Source: Marinobacter maritimus
Lineage (GTDB): Bacteria > Pseudomonadota > Gammaproteobacteria > Pseudomonadales > Oleiphilaceae
DNA length: 64,000 nt
Reading direction: 5' to 3'
NCBI RefSeq assembly: GCF_007671675.1
Contig: NZ_VCGW01000008.1
Coordinates: forward strand, 1-64,000
The position numbers and the translations under genes were made by a program. Below the pieces are notes generated by a model. That model did not search any database. It saw only the letters and a list, made by a program, of their open reading frames with translations, and was not told the DNA's origin. Shown piece after piece: positions 43,913-52,757 of the stretch. Position 1 is the stretch's first letter. Each line of letters opens with the position of its first letter.

Positions 43913-44965
43913 TTAACTCCTGCCCCGGCCGGGCTGTCCTCGGCGAGCTTTGTGATGGCCGTAGGTTCTTGGTGGCGTGTAGTGATCGATAAAGGGTACG
44001 GCAAAGTTCATAAGCAAAACGCTGAATGCCACGGCATCCGGATAGTTACCCCAGCTCCGGATCAGATAGATGAGCACGCCAATACCCGCGCCGTAAATCA
44101 GTTTGCCCTGATGGCTGGTGGCGGCAGATACCGGATCGGTTGCGATAAAAAACGCGCCGAGCATGGTGCCACCTGCCAGAAGGTGTAACGACAGCGGTGC
44201 GTATTGATCCGCGTTGCTGCCAAACGCCAGACTCATGGCAATCAGTGCACCCAGAAAAGCGGCTGGAATATGCCAGGTGATGATCTTCAGGCCGATCAGT
44301 ACAAGCCCGCCGATCAGAAACGCCGCGTTGACCCACTCCCAGCCTTTGGCAACGCCCTCACCAAACGTCGGGTGGGCAAGAACTTCGACCGCGGTATGGC
44401 TCGCAATTTTGTGTTTGTATTCGTCCAGCGGTGTCGCCATGGTCCAGCCATCAATGGCTGTTTGCTGCCCTGACGCAACGGCTACCAGAGTGTCTCCAAA
44501 CCCCGGGGCGCTGTTCCAGAGCAGCGCAGGCTCTGCCCAGTTGGTGGTCATGGCGACCGGGAATGAGATCAACACCAGCGCGTAACCCACCATAGCAGGG
44601 TTGAAGGGGTTGGAGCCAAGCCCACCGTAGAGCTGCTTGGCAATCACAATCGCTGAAATGACCGCCACTGCCGAAACCCACCAGGGAGCAAACTGCGGTA
44701 AGGAAAGTCCGAGCAATAGCCCGGTTACCGCCGCGGTATTATCCCTGAGAACAAATGCGACCGGTCTGCTACGCAATTTGAGAATGGCTGCTTCCGAAGC
44801 CAGGGCAATGGCGATACACCAGGCAACGTTTATGAGATTGCCCCAACCAAAGAACAGGGTTTGTGCCAGCAAGCCGGGCAACGCTGCGAGTATGACCCAA
44901 AGCATCACCTTGGACGTCGGGCGCGCATTGTGAGCGTGGGGCGAGGACTGTTGAACAAACGCCAT
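43913..44965 (-). CDS. rnfD: Rnf electron transport complex subunit D
   Basis: 350 residues with about nine or ten membrane helices, homologous to NqrB. Motifs: GGLGSNPFNPAMVGYALVLI, the likely FMN-attachment region DGWTMATPLD (near residue 187), and FFIATDPVSAATSHQGK. It carries electrons within the membrane part of Rnf. The C-terminus ends in a basic stretch (HHKARRGQPGRGRS). It follows rnfC after 21 bases. Confidence 0.95.
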   Translation of the reverse strand: MAFVQQSSPHAHNARPTSKVMLWVILAALPGLLAQTLFFGWGNLINVAWCIAIALASEAAILKLRSRPVAFVLRDNTAAVTGLLLGLSLPQFAPWWVSAVAVISAIVIAKQLYGGLGSNPFNPAMVGYALVLISFPVAMTTNWAEPALLWNSAPGFGDTLVAVASGQQTAIDGWTMATPLDEYKHKIASHTAVEVLAHPTFGEGVAKGWEWVNAAFLIGGLVLIGLKIITWHIPAAFLGALIAMSLAFGSNADQYAPLSLHLLAGGTMLGAFFIATDPVSAATSHQGKLIYGAGIGVLIYLIRSWGNYPDAVAFSVLLMNFAVPFIDHYTPPRTYGHHKARRGQPGRGRS

Positions 44966-44986
44966 GAAGGTCGGGCCTGATTCTGG

Positions 44987-46816
44987 TTATTCGATGGACT
45001 GGGATTCGGTCTGGGACGCCAGCGATTTGCGAGACTCCGCCAGGGCTTCTTCTGCCCGTTTTACCCTGTCATGATTCTTGGTGACTGCACGTTCCAGTTT
45101 TTCTACGTTGTCTGCTTGCTGTGCTCTCGCGTCTTCCAACATGGTCTGCATGGTTTCCAGTTTGGATTGGGCTTGTGCCAGTTGTTTTTCCAGTGCGTCA
45201 ATATCAGGCTTTTCCGGCTCGGATTCCACCGGTGTTGCGGCCCGTGATTGTGCGGCTTCGCTGCTGGCTTTTTTACGTGCCAGAGCCTGCTCTACCAGGG
45301 CGGAACTTGCAGCTCGCTTATCCACCGCCTCTCCGCATGCGGCGGCTTTTTCGGCTTCCACTTTCTGTTTGGCCTGGGCTTCAGCAGCGGCTTTTGCCCG
45401 CTCCTTGCGACGCAGTTCCTTGTCCTGTTGTTCGCGCTCAAGCCTGTGCTGGCGAGCCTCAAATCGCTCCCGTGCACGATCTGCCTTGAGTTGCTCTGCT
45501 CGCTGTACGCGGATCTCACCTTTGGCATAGCGATAGTACTGCACCAGCGGAATCGAGCTCGGACACACGTACGAACAGGCACCGCATTCGATACAGTCAA
45601 ACAGGTTCAGATGCTCGGCTTTTTCAAATTCTGCTGCCTTTGCGTGCCAGAACAGTTGCTGCGGTAGCAACTCCATAGGGCAAACTTCCGCGCACTGCCC
45701 GCAGCGTATGCAGGCCTGCTCCGGAGGTGGTGCCGGCAGTTCACTGGCGGTCGCCGCAATAATGCAGTTGCTGGTTTTGATAACCGGCACTGCCGTGGTG
45801 GTCAGCGTATAACCCATCATGGGCCCGCCGAGAATCAGGCGGCTGACGAGCTCGGGCTGGAGGCCTGCCCGTTCCAGAACGTAGTCCACGGGGGTGCCCA
45901 GCAAAACATCAAAATTGCCGGGCTTTTCCAATGCTTCCCCGGTAAGAGTCACAACGCGACTGACCAGCGGCGTGTCTTCAAAGACAGCCCGGGCAACCGC
46001 GACGGCGGTTCCGACGTTCTGGCACATGACCCCTATATCGGCCGGAATACCGCCACTGGGCACCTCCATGCCGGTGAGAATCTGGATCAGCTGCTTTTCA
46101 CCGCCGGAGGGGTATTTGGTCGGGATAACAGCGATCTCAATTTGCGTGCCCTGTACAGCTTTACGCAGCGCTGTTGCAGCTTCTGGTTTGTTGTCTTCAA
46201 TGCCGATCACGCAGCGCTCAGGGCGCAGAATCCAGGCCATTACTTTTAGCCCGGAAACAACCTCGTCGGCCCGCTCACGCATGGTCATGTCGTCAGCGGT
46301 AATGTAGGGCTCGCATTCGGCGCCGTTAAGAATCAGTGTGTCGACCTTGCGATCACGGCTTGGTTTCAGTTTGATGTGTGTCGGAAAACCAGCGCCACCC
46401 ATGCCGGAGATCCCGGCCGAGTGAATGATGTCCAGAATCTGGTCCCTATCGAGCTTGCGATAGTCGCTGATCGGGTAACGCTTGCACCACTCATCCTTGC
46501 CGTCAGGCTTCAAGATGATGCACTTGTCTGCCATGCCGGAAGGGTGGGGTACCGGGAAGTCACCGATGCTTTCAATTACGCCCGATGTCGGGGCGTGAAC
46601 CGGAACGCCCATACCACCGCTGACGTCGGCTATTTTCTGGCCTTTCAGCACCTGGTCGCCAATCGCCACTACCGGCTCTGCAGGCTCACCAATATGCTGT
46701 TGCAGTGGCAGCACCAGTTGCCCGGGAATGCCTGCCGCTTGAATCGATCGGCGGGTTGAAAGCTGCTTGTGCTCTGCGGGGTGAACGCCGCCGCTGAAAT
46801 CCCAAAGTCGAGTCAT
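44987..46816 (-). CDS. rnfC: Rnf electron transport complex subunit C
   Basis: 609 residues. An NADH/FMN-binding part (GISGMGGAGFPTHIKL; ILNGAECEPYITADD) and a SLBB region precede two [4Fe-4S] sites: CIRCGQCAEVCP and CIECGACSYVCP (~375-420). From about 430 there is a long charged, Ala-rich coiled-coil extension to the end, as in many gammaproteobacterial RnfC proteins. It is the peripheral NADH-interacting subunit. Its start overlaps the rnfB stop by one base. Confidence 0.95.
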   Translation of the reverse strand: MTRLWDFSGGVHPAEHKQLSTRRSIQAAGIPGQLVLPLQQHIGEPAEPVVAIGDQVLKGQKIADVSGGMGVPVHAPTSGVIESIGDFPVPHPSGMADKCIILKPDGKDEWCKRYPISDYRKLDRDQILDIIHSAGISGMGGAGFPTHIKLKPSRDRKVDTLILNGAECEPYITADDMTMRERADEVVSGLKVMAWILRPERCVIGIEDNKPEAATALRKAVQGTQIEIAVIPTKYPSGGEKQLIQILTGMEVPSGGIPADIGVMCQNVGTAVAVARAVFEDTPLVSRVVTLTGEALEKPGNFDVLLGTPVDYVLERAGLQPELVSRLILGGPMMGYTLTTTAVPVIKTSNCIIAATASELPAPPPEQACIRCGQCAEVCPMELLPQQLFWHAKAAEFEKAEHLNLFDCIECGACSYVCPSSIPLVQYYRYAKGEIRVQRAEQLKADRARERFEARQHRLEREQQDKELRRKERAKAAAEAQAKQKVEAEKAAACGEAVDKRAASSALVEQALARKKASSEAAQSRAATPVESEPEKPDIDALEKQLAQAQSKLETMQTMLEDARAQQADNVEKLERAVTKNHDRVKRAEEALAESRKSLASQTESQSIE

Positions 46817-47394
46817 CAGGAGCTGACCTCCTGTCGGTCCGTTGCGATAATCGTGGCCGCAGGCGGTGTCCAGGTCCAGGCCCGTATGTCAGGTTCAATG
46901 GTGATCATGTCAATACAGTCAACAGGGCAAGGTTCCACGCACAGGTCGCAGCCTGTGCACTCACTTTCGATAACGGTGTGCATGTGTTTTGCGGCACCCA
47001 GAATGGCGTCCACCGGGCAGGCCTGGATGCATTTGGTGCAACCTATGCACTCATCTTCGCGTATCACGGCAACGCGCTTTGCTTGTTCCACGCCATGCTC
47101 GGCATCCAGCGGCTGGGGCTCTACATCAAGCAGATCTGCCAGTGCCTTGATCGTGGACTCGCCGCCGGGTGGGCATTTATTGATTGCACCACCCTCTGCA
47201 ATAGATTCCGCATAGGGGCGACAGCCCGGAAATCCGCACTGGCCACACTGAGTCTGTGGTAGCACCGCATCAATCTGTTCCACCAACGGGTTACCTTCAA
47301 CCCGGAACCGTTCGGAGGCGAAGCCCAGCAAGCCCCCGAACACCAGAGCGAGGCCAAGCAGAACCAGAACGGCGATAAGAATGCCTGTCCACAT
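46816..47394 (-). CDS. rnfB: Rnf electron transport complex subunit B
   Basis: 192 residues: an N-terminal membrane helix (MWTGILIAVLVLLGLALVFG), a [4Fe-4S] domain with CGQCGFPGC (plus a later Cys in NKCPPGG), then two ferredoxin-type clusters CIGCTKCIQACP and CTGCDLCVEPCP. It takes electrons from ferredoxin and passes them on in Rnf. It lies 15 bases after rnfA and overlaps rnfC by one base. Confidence 0.96.
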   Translation of the reverse strand: MWTGILIAVLVLLGLALVFGGLLGFASERFRVEGNPLVEQIDAVLPQTQCGQCGFPGCRPYAESIAEGGAINKCPPGGESTIKALADLLDVEPQPLDAEHGVEQAKRVAVIREDECIGCTKCIQACPVDAILGAAKHMHTVIESECTGCDLCVEPCPVDCIDMITIEPDIRAWTWTPPAATIIATDRQEVSS

Positions 47395-47409
47395 AAAAAC
47401 GTGTCTCCG

Positions 47410-47991
47410 TTAAACACTAACCAGGCCGGTAAAGCCCAGAAACGCCAGTGACATCAACCCTGCGGTGACCATGCCAATGGCCGCACCCCGGAAGGACAGG
47501 GGAACATCTGCCACGGCAATGCGTTCGCGCATCGCGGCGAAGAGCACCAGCACCAGCGAGAAGCCGGCGGCAGCGCCAAAGCCGTAGAGTACTGACTCAA
47601 CGAAGTTGTTATTTTTGTTCAGATTAAGAAGCGCTACGCCAAGTACGGCGCAGTTGGTGGTAATAAGGGGCAGGAAGATGCCTAGCACCCGGTAGAGCAA
47701 GGGGCTGGTTTTACGCACCACCATTTCTGTGAATTGAACCACTACCGCAATCACAAGAATGAAAGTGATGGTTTTCAGAAAGGCTAGATCCAGAGGCGCC
47801 AGCAGGTAGGTGTAGGCAAGATAACTGCACACCGATGACAGGGTCAGCACAAAGGTTGTAGCCAGGGACATGCCCATGGCCGTCTCCAGCTTGCCTGAAA
47901 CCCCCATGAAAGGGCACAGGCCAAGAAACTGGACCAACACGAAGTTGTTCACCAGAATTGTGCTGACCAATATCAGTAAATATTCTGTCAT
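47410..47991 (-). CDS. rnfA: Rnf electron transport complex subunit A
   Basis: 193 residues with six membrane helices. Family segments: NNFVLVQFLGLCPFMGVSGK and LITTNCAVLGVALLN, each with a conserved Cys thought to hold an intramembrane iron-sulfur site together with RnfE. It is the first gene of the six-gene rnf operon, 47 bases downstream of metG, so it may be read through from metG or have its own promoter in that short gap. Confidence 0.96.
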   Translation of the reverse strand: MTEYLLILVSTILVNNFVLVQFLGLCPFMGVSGKLETAMGMSLATTFVLTLSSVCSYLAYTYLLAPLDLAFLKTITFILVIAVVVQFTEMVVRKTSPLLYRVLGIFLPLITTNCAVLGVALLNLNKNNNFVESVLYGFGAAAGFSLVLVLFAAMRERIAVADVPLSFRGAAIGMVTAGLMSLAFLGFTGLVSV

Positions 47992-48038
47992 TGCTGCATC
48001 ATCATTGCGCGACCTCGGCGCACGGCCTCGATGTTTGT

Positions 48039-50081
48039 TTACATTACCCGCATGCCAGGGGTCGCACCGGAATCCGGAGACAGGATAAAGATATCCTTAC
48101 CACCCGGGCCCGCCGCCAGAACCATGCCTTCAGACATGCCAAACTTCATTTTTCTTGGTTTGAGGTTGGCGACCATTACGGTAAGCCGACCTTCAAGATC
48201 CTCAGGGTTGTAGGCAGACTTGATACCAGCAAACACGTTGCGCTCGCCATGCCCCAGATCAAGCGTCAGACGAAGAAGCTTGTCTGCACCTTCAACGTGC
48301 TCGGCTTTGACTATTTTAACGACCCGAAGATCCACCTTGGCAAAATCATCAAATTCTATTTCACTCGCAATGGCTTCGCTCTTTTCGGATTGGGCGGGCT
48401 CGGCCGGTTTGCCGATTGCAGCTGGCATTTCCTCTTTGGAGGCATCCAGCATTTTTTCGATCTGCGCCATATCCACCCGGCTCATCAAAGGCGAGAACTT
48501 GTTGATGCTGTGGTTCTCCAGCCGCTCACTGCGGTTATTCCAATCCAGCTTCGCGTTCAGGAAGTCTTCGGACGCCTTGGCCGTTTCCGGCAATACCGGA
48601 GCGAGGTACGTCATTAACAAGTGGAACATGTTGAGGGCGTTGGTACAGATGGCCTGGAGCTTTTCGTCCTGACCTTCCTGCTTGGCAATCACCCAGGGCT
48701 GTTCATCATTTACGTATTGGTTGGCGATGTCGGCAAGCTCCATGATACGGCGCATTGCACGACCGAATTCCCGGGTTTCGTAGTAGGTTTCAAGCTCCTT
48801 GCCGGCCGCCATGAACTCTTTCAGCTTGTCGTGCTCGGTTACCTGGCCAAGCTTTCCATCAAAGCGCTTGGTGATGAAACCGGCACTGCGGCTGGCAATG
48901 TTGACCACCTTGCCCACCAGATCCGAATTCACCCTGGCGGCAAAGTCTTCCAGGTTGAGGTCCATGTCGTCCACGCCGCCGGTCAGCTTGGCGGCGAAGT
49001 AATAGCGCAGGTATTCCGGGTTCAGATGGTCCAGGTATGTGCGGGCCATAATGAAGGTGCCCCGGGATTTGGACATCTTCTTACCGTTGACGGTCACAAA
49101 TCCGTGCGCCCAGACCGCCGTTGGCGTGCGGAAGCCAGCGTCGTGCAGCATAGCTGGCCAGAACAGGGCGTGGAAGTTGATGATGTCCTTGCCGATAAAG
49201 TGATAAACCTCGGCGCTGGAATCTGCTTTCCAGAAATGCTCGAAATCGATATCTTCCCGATTGCACAGGTTTTTGAAGCTTGCGAGGTAGCCTATGGGCG
49301 CATCCAGCCACACATAGAAAAACTTGCCAGGCGCATCGGGAATTTCAAAGCCGAAATAGGGCGCATCACGGCTGATATCCCATTCCTGAAGGCCGGCATC
49401 GAGCCACTCAGCCAGCTTGTTGGCCACTTGTGGCTGCAATGCACCACTGCGTGTCCACTTGGTCAGGAAGTCGGTAAACTCCGGCAGTTTGAAGAAGTAG
49501 TGCTCCGATTCCTTCTCAATGGGCGTGGCGCCAGATACAGCAGAGCGCGGGTTGATCAGCTCTGCCGGTGTGTAGGTTGCACCGCAAGCCTCACAGTTGT
49601 CGCCATACTGGTCGTCGGTTTTGCATTTCGGACAGGTGCCTTTGATGAATCGATCCGCGAGAAACATGTTCTTCTCAGGATCAAACGACTGGGTGATCAT
49701 GCGGGTCGCGATTTTGCCGTTGTTTTGCAACTGACGGTAGATGTATTCCGAAAAATAGCGATTCTCTTCCGAATGGGTGGTGTAGTAGTTATCAAAGCGG
49801 ATGTGAAAGCCGCTGAAATCCTGCTGGTGCTCCTCACGGATCCGGTCGATCAGCTGCTCCGGCGTTATACCTTCGCGCTCGGCCCGAAGCATGATGGCCG
49901 TGCCGTGGGCGTCATCCGCGCAAACGTAGTAGCAAGTGTGGCCCCGCATGTTCTGATAGCGCACCCAGATATCGGTCTGAATGTATTCCAGCAGATGGCC
50001 CAGGTGAATGGGGCCATTGGCGTAGGGCAGGGCGCTGGTAACCAGAATATCGCGCTGTTGCTTTGAACTCGCTTGCGTCAT
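48039..50081 (-). CDS. metG: Methionine--tRNA ligase
   Basis: 680 residues from ATG 50081 (MTQASSKQQRDILVTSALPYANG); an ATG seven codons upstream is possible. HIGH-type motif IHLGH near residue 27, zinc knuckle CPKCKTDDQYGDNCEACG, KMSKS near 335 (GKKMSKSRGTF), an anticodon-binding helical domain, and a C-terminal tRNA-binding EMAP-like domain (FDDFAKVDLRVVKIVKAEHV). It charges tRNA-Met. It is divergent from apbC across 139 bases and upstream of the rnf genes. Confidence 0.97.
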   Translation of the reverse strand: MTQASSKQQRDILVTSALPYANGPIHLGHLLEYIQTDIWVRYQNMRGHTCYYVCADDAHGTAIMLRAEREGITPEQLIDRIREEHQQDFSGFHIRFDNYYTTHSEENRYFSEYIYRQLQNNGKIATRMITQSFDPEKNMFLADRFIKGTCPKCKTDDQYGDNCEACGATYTPAELINPRSAVSGATPIEKESEHYFFKLPEFTDFLTKWTRSGALQPQVANKLAEWLDAGLQEWDISRDAPYFGFEIPDAPGKFFYVWLDAPIGYLASFKNLCNREDIDFEHFWKADSSAEVYHFIGKDIINFHALFWPAMLHDAGFRTPTAVWAHGFVTVNGKKMSKSRGTFIMARTYLDHLNPEYLRYYFAAKLTGGVDDMDLNLEDFAARVNSDLVGKVVNIASRSAGFITKRFDGKLGQVTEHDKLKEFMAAGKELETYYETREFGRAMRRIMELADIANQYVNDEQPWVIAKQEGQDEKLQAICTNALNMFHLLMTYLAPVLPETAKASEDFLNAKLDWNNRSERLENHSINKFSPLMSRVDMAQIEKMLDASKEEMPAAIGKPAEPAQSEKSEAIASEIEFDDFAKVDLRVVKIVKAEHVEGADKLLRLTLDLGHGERNVFAGIKSAYNPEDLEGRLTVMVANLKPRKMKFGMSEGMVLAAGPGGKDIFILSPDSGATPGMRVM

Positions 50082-50220
50082 GGTGTTGTCCGAACCTTTC
50101 ATCAGATAAGGGTTGTATGGTCAGAAACGGGCCCAGATGATACCTTTTGAGCAGATAATTTTCACCCGAAACACCTGTTTTCATGCTGAAAAACCGCATG
50201 ATCTTATTACGGAGAGCCAG

Positions 50221-51321
50221 ATGACACAGATTTCAGAGCAGGCCTTGCAGGCGGCGGTTCGTGAATACCGAGACCCGTACCTGGAAAAGGACCTATACGA
50301 CCTGGGTGCCGTAAAGTCACTGGTGGCTGACGAAGCGGGCAAAGTGACGCTGATGGTAGAGCTGCCATACCCGTCAAAAGGCATCGCGGGCGGCCTGAAA
50401 CAACTGGTTGCCAACGCGATTGAAAACGTTGATGGAGTCGAAACCGCCGATGTTCACGTGGCTCAGAAAATCCATTCCTACAAAGTCCAGAAAGACCTGC
50501 CGTCGGTTCCCGGCGTCAAAAACATCATAGCCGTTGCTTCGGGCAAAGGCGGCGTAGGTAAATCCACCACCGCCGTCAACCTTGCCCTCGCGCTGCAGGC
50601 AGAAGGTGCCCGTGTCGGCGTGCTCGACGCCGACATATATGGTCCCAGCATCGGCATGATGCTCGGCGTTCCTGAAGACAAGCGCCCGGGCGTGAGAGAG
50701 GAAAAATACTTCCTGCCCATGGAAGCCCACGGCCTCCAGGCCATGTCCATGGCTTTCGTAACCACCGACAAAACCCCCATGGTCTGGCGCGGGCCTATGG
50801 TTAGCGGCGCCGTCATGCAGCTTCTGCAGCAAACCCTGTGGGACGAACTCGACTATCTCATTGTCGACATGCCGCCAGGCACCGGCGATATCCAGCTCAC
50901 CCTGGCCCAGAAAGTCCCGGTTACCGGTGCCGTTATCGTCACCACCCCTCAGGACATTGCCCTGCTTGACGGCAAACGTGGCATAGAAATGTTCCGAAAG
51001 GTCGAAATCCCGGTGCTCGGCGTTGTGGAAAACATGAGCGTGCACATCTGCAGCAATTGCGGCTACGAAGAGCACCTGTTCGGTGAGGGCGGCGGTGAAC
51101 GCATTGCCGATGAATACGAAACAACCCTGCTGGGCCAGTTACCCTTGCACATGACCATCCGTGAACAGACCGACAGCGGCCAACCCACCGTGGTGGCAGA
51201 ACCGGATTCCGAAGTGGCCCGCCGTTACCGGGATATCGCACGCAGGGTTGGTGCAGAGCTTTCAACAAGAGAGCGTAACCTGAGCGGCTCAATCTCAAGC
51301 GTGTCCGTAAAGTCGCATTAA
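50221..51321 (+). CDS. apbC: Iron-sulfur cluster carrier ApbC/Mrp
   Basis: 366 residues from ATG 50221, with GGAGAG upstream; the frame is open earlier but without family support. An N-terminal MIP18/DUF59 domain (~1-85) is followed by a P-loop ATPase with deviant Walker A ASGKGGVGKSTTAVNL (~105). The cluster-bridging CxxC stands in CSNCGYEEHLFGEGGG (~282). It carries [4Fe-4S] clusters to apoproteins in the cytosol. It is in the same relation to metG and dcd as in pseudomonads. Palindromic element 3 lies 44 bases after its stop. Confidence 0.95.
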   Translation: MTQISEQALQAAVREYRDPYLEKDLYDLGAVKSLVADEAGKVTLMVELPYPSKGIAGGLKQLVANAIENVDGVETADVHVAQKIHSYKVQKDLPSVPGVKNIIAVASGKGGVGKSTTAVNLALALQAEGARVGVLDADIYGPSIGMMLGVPEDKRPGVREEKYFLPMEAHGLQAMSMAFVTTDKTPMVWRGPMVSGAVMQLLQQTLWDELDYLIVDMPPGTGDIQLTLAQKVPVTGAVIVTTPQDIALLDGKRGIEMFRKVEIPVLGVVENMSVHICSNCGYEEHLFGEGGGERIADEYETTLLGQLPLHMTIREQTDSGQPTVVAEPDSEVARRYRDIARRVGAELSTRERNLSGSISSVSVKSH

Positions 51322-51364
51322 GCGTTCACATAGCTCCCACGGCGGATTGCATTCAGCCCCGCTC

Positions 51365-51472
51365 GCAGGCGCAGGAAAGGCGGTTCAAAAATGTCGGAGG
51401 CCAGGGACGGCCGGAGACAAGCCCACAGGGATGTGCTTGAAGCGGTTTTTGAACCGCCTTTCCTGCGACTGC
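51365..51472 (+). repeat. Palindromic element 3 (most diverged copy)
   Basis: Arms at 51370-51390 and 51447-51467 are 21-base perfect reverse complements (CGCAGGAAAGGCGGTTCAAA...). After one mismatch they extend to 51365 and 51472. The core ATGTCGGAGGCCAGGGACGG, then CAAGCCCACAGGGATGTGCTTG, aligns with elements 1 and 2 in the element 1 orientation. Its two mini-hairpins are weaker: GGCC/GGCC (51399-51412) and CACA/TGTG (51424-51435). It lies between apbC and dcd, 93 bases before the dcd start. Confidence 0.9.
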
Positions 51473-51565
51473 AGCCACAAAATGCCAACAATCAAGAGCT
51501 TCGACAGAACCCAGCCGAACAGGTAAACTACGCCCCAATTTTCCCAGTGGATACGAGACTTCGCC

Positions 51566-52132
51566 ATGAGCATCAAAGCCGATAAGTGGATTCGCCGGAT
51601 GTCCGAAAAACACCGCATGATCGAACCCTTCGAAAGCGGACAAGTTCGTGAAACTGAAAAAGGCCGGATCATCTCCTACGGCACTTCCAGTTACGGCTAC
51701 GACGTACGTTGCAGCAACGAATTCAAAATCTTCACCAACGTACACTCCGTCACCGTTGACCCCAAAAACTTCGACGAAAAAAGCTTCGTGGATTTCACCG
51801 GCGACGTCTGCATCATCCCGCCGAACTCCTTTGCCCTTGCGCGCACCGTAGAATACTTTCGCATCCCACGCAGCGTACTTACCGTATGCCTGGGCAAATC
51901 GACCTACGCACGCTGTGGCATCATCGTAAACGTCACCCCGCTGGAACCGGAGTGGGAAGGCCACGTAACCCTGGAGTTTTCCAACACCACCAACCTCCCG
52001 GCGAAAATCTACGCGAACGAAGGTATCGCCCAGATGCTCTTCTTCGAGTCTGATGAAATCTGTGAAACCAGCTACAAAGACCGGGGTGGTAAATATTTCG
52101 GCCAGACCGGCGTGACCCTCCCAAAAACATGA
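51566..52132 (+). CDS. dcd: dCTP deaminase
   Basis: 188 residues, standard length. Motifs: SYGTSSYGYDVRCSNEFKIF, the catalytic-loop RSVLTVCLGKSTYARCGIIVNVTPLEPEWEGHVTLEFSN (read in two halves), and the C-terminal YKDRGGKYFGQTGVTLP. It deaminates dCTP to dUTP for thymidylate synthesis. It overlaps the following yjaG-like gene by 4 bases. Confidence 0.97.
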   Translation: MSIKADKWIRRMSEKHRMIEPFESGQVRETEKGRIISYGTSSYGYDVRCSNEFKIFTNVHSVTVDPKNFDEKSFVDFTGDVCIIPPNSFALARTVEYFRIPRSVLTVCLGKSTYARCGIIVNVTPLEPEWEGHVTLEFSNTTNLPAKIYANEGIAQMLFFESDEICETSYKDRGGKYFGQTGVTLPKT

Positions 52133-52728
52133 ACGCCAACCAGTTTCTCAAAGCTGTTTCGCAGCTGCAGGGATGGCGTGAATGCGCCTTCCTGCTGGCC
52201 CTTGCCGAGCGGTCGTTTCCAAATTATGCCCTGTTCGCCGAAGCAGTTGGCCTGAAAACTGGCGGCAAAATGCACCAGATTCTGGATCTTGCCTGGGGCA
52301 CGCTCCAGGAAGACGTAACAGAAACTGCTATTCCGCAACTACTGGCAAAACTCGAAGCTTTGTCCCCGGACGTGGAAGCCTATGACGCCTATGGTGTATA
52401 TCCCGCTTTCGATTTCTGCCAGCTATTGGAGCAGGCGCTGCTTAATCGCCTGAACCCCTCAAAACACCGGGCCACGGACGCCTCGCAACTGGCTACCGGC
52501 ACTGTTATGAGTTTTATCGAACTGTCCGAAGGCGAAGGTCTGGAAGAAGACGAGCTGGTGCGTTTGCTGGACTCTCACCCCCTGATGAAAGAAGACAAAA
52601 CCTTCCAGCGTGATCTGGTACTGGCCCTCAAGCGCCAGCGCACGCCGCTGGAAAAATTCATCACGGACCTTCGGGAAGACGCAGCAAACGAAGGTGTCAG
52701 CAACCTTGGCATCTCGCTGGGAGATTGA
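52129..52728 (+). CDS. YjaG-family protein (DUF416)
   Basis: A 199-residue soluble, mainly helical protein. It matches DUF416/YjaG: QLQGWRECAFLLALAERSFPNYALF near the N-terminus and a VYPAFDFCQLLEQALLNRLN segment in the middle. The molecular function is unknown. The 4-base overlap with dcd suggests co-translation. The last ~60 residues are acidic. Confidence 0.85.
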   Translation: MNANQFLKAVSQLQGWRECAFLLALAERSFPNYALFAEAVGLKTGGKMHQILDLAWGTLQEDVTETAIPQLLAKLEALSPDVEAYDAYGVYPAFDFCQLLEQALLNRLNPSKHRATDASQLATGTVMSFIELSEGEGLEEDELVRLLDSHPLMKEDKTFQRDLVLALKRQRTPLEKFITDLREDAANEGVSNLGISLGD

Positions 52729-52757
52729 AGCTTCATTGATCAGATGGATATAACCCC

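Noticed and set aside
48621..50066. A 481-codon open frame antisense to metG
   Set aside because: It lies wholly within metG, which has all catalytic motifs. Its product has no recognisable domain; long antisense frames are common in such base composition.
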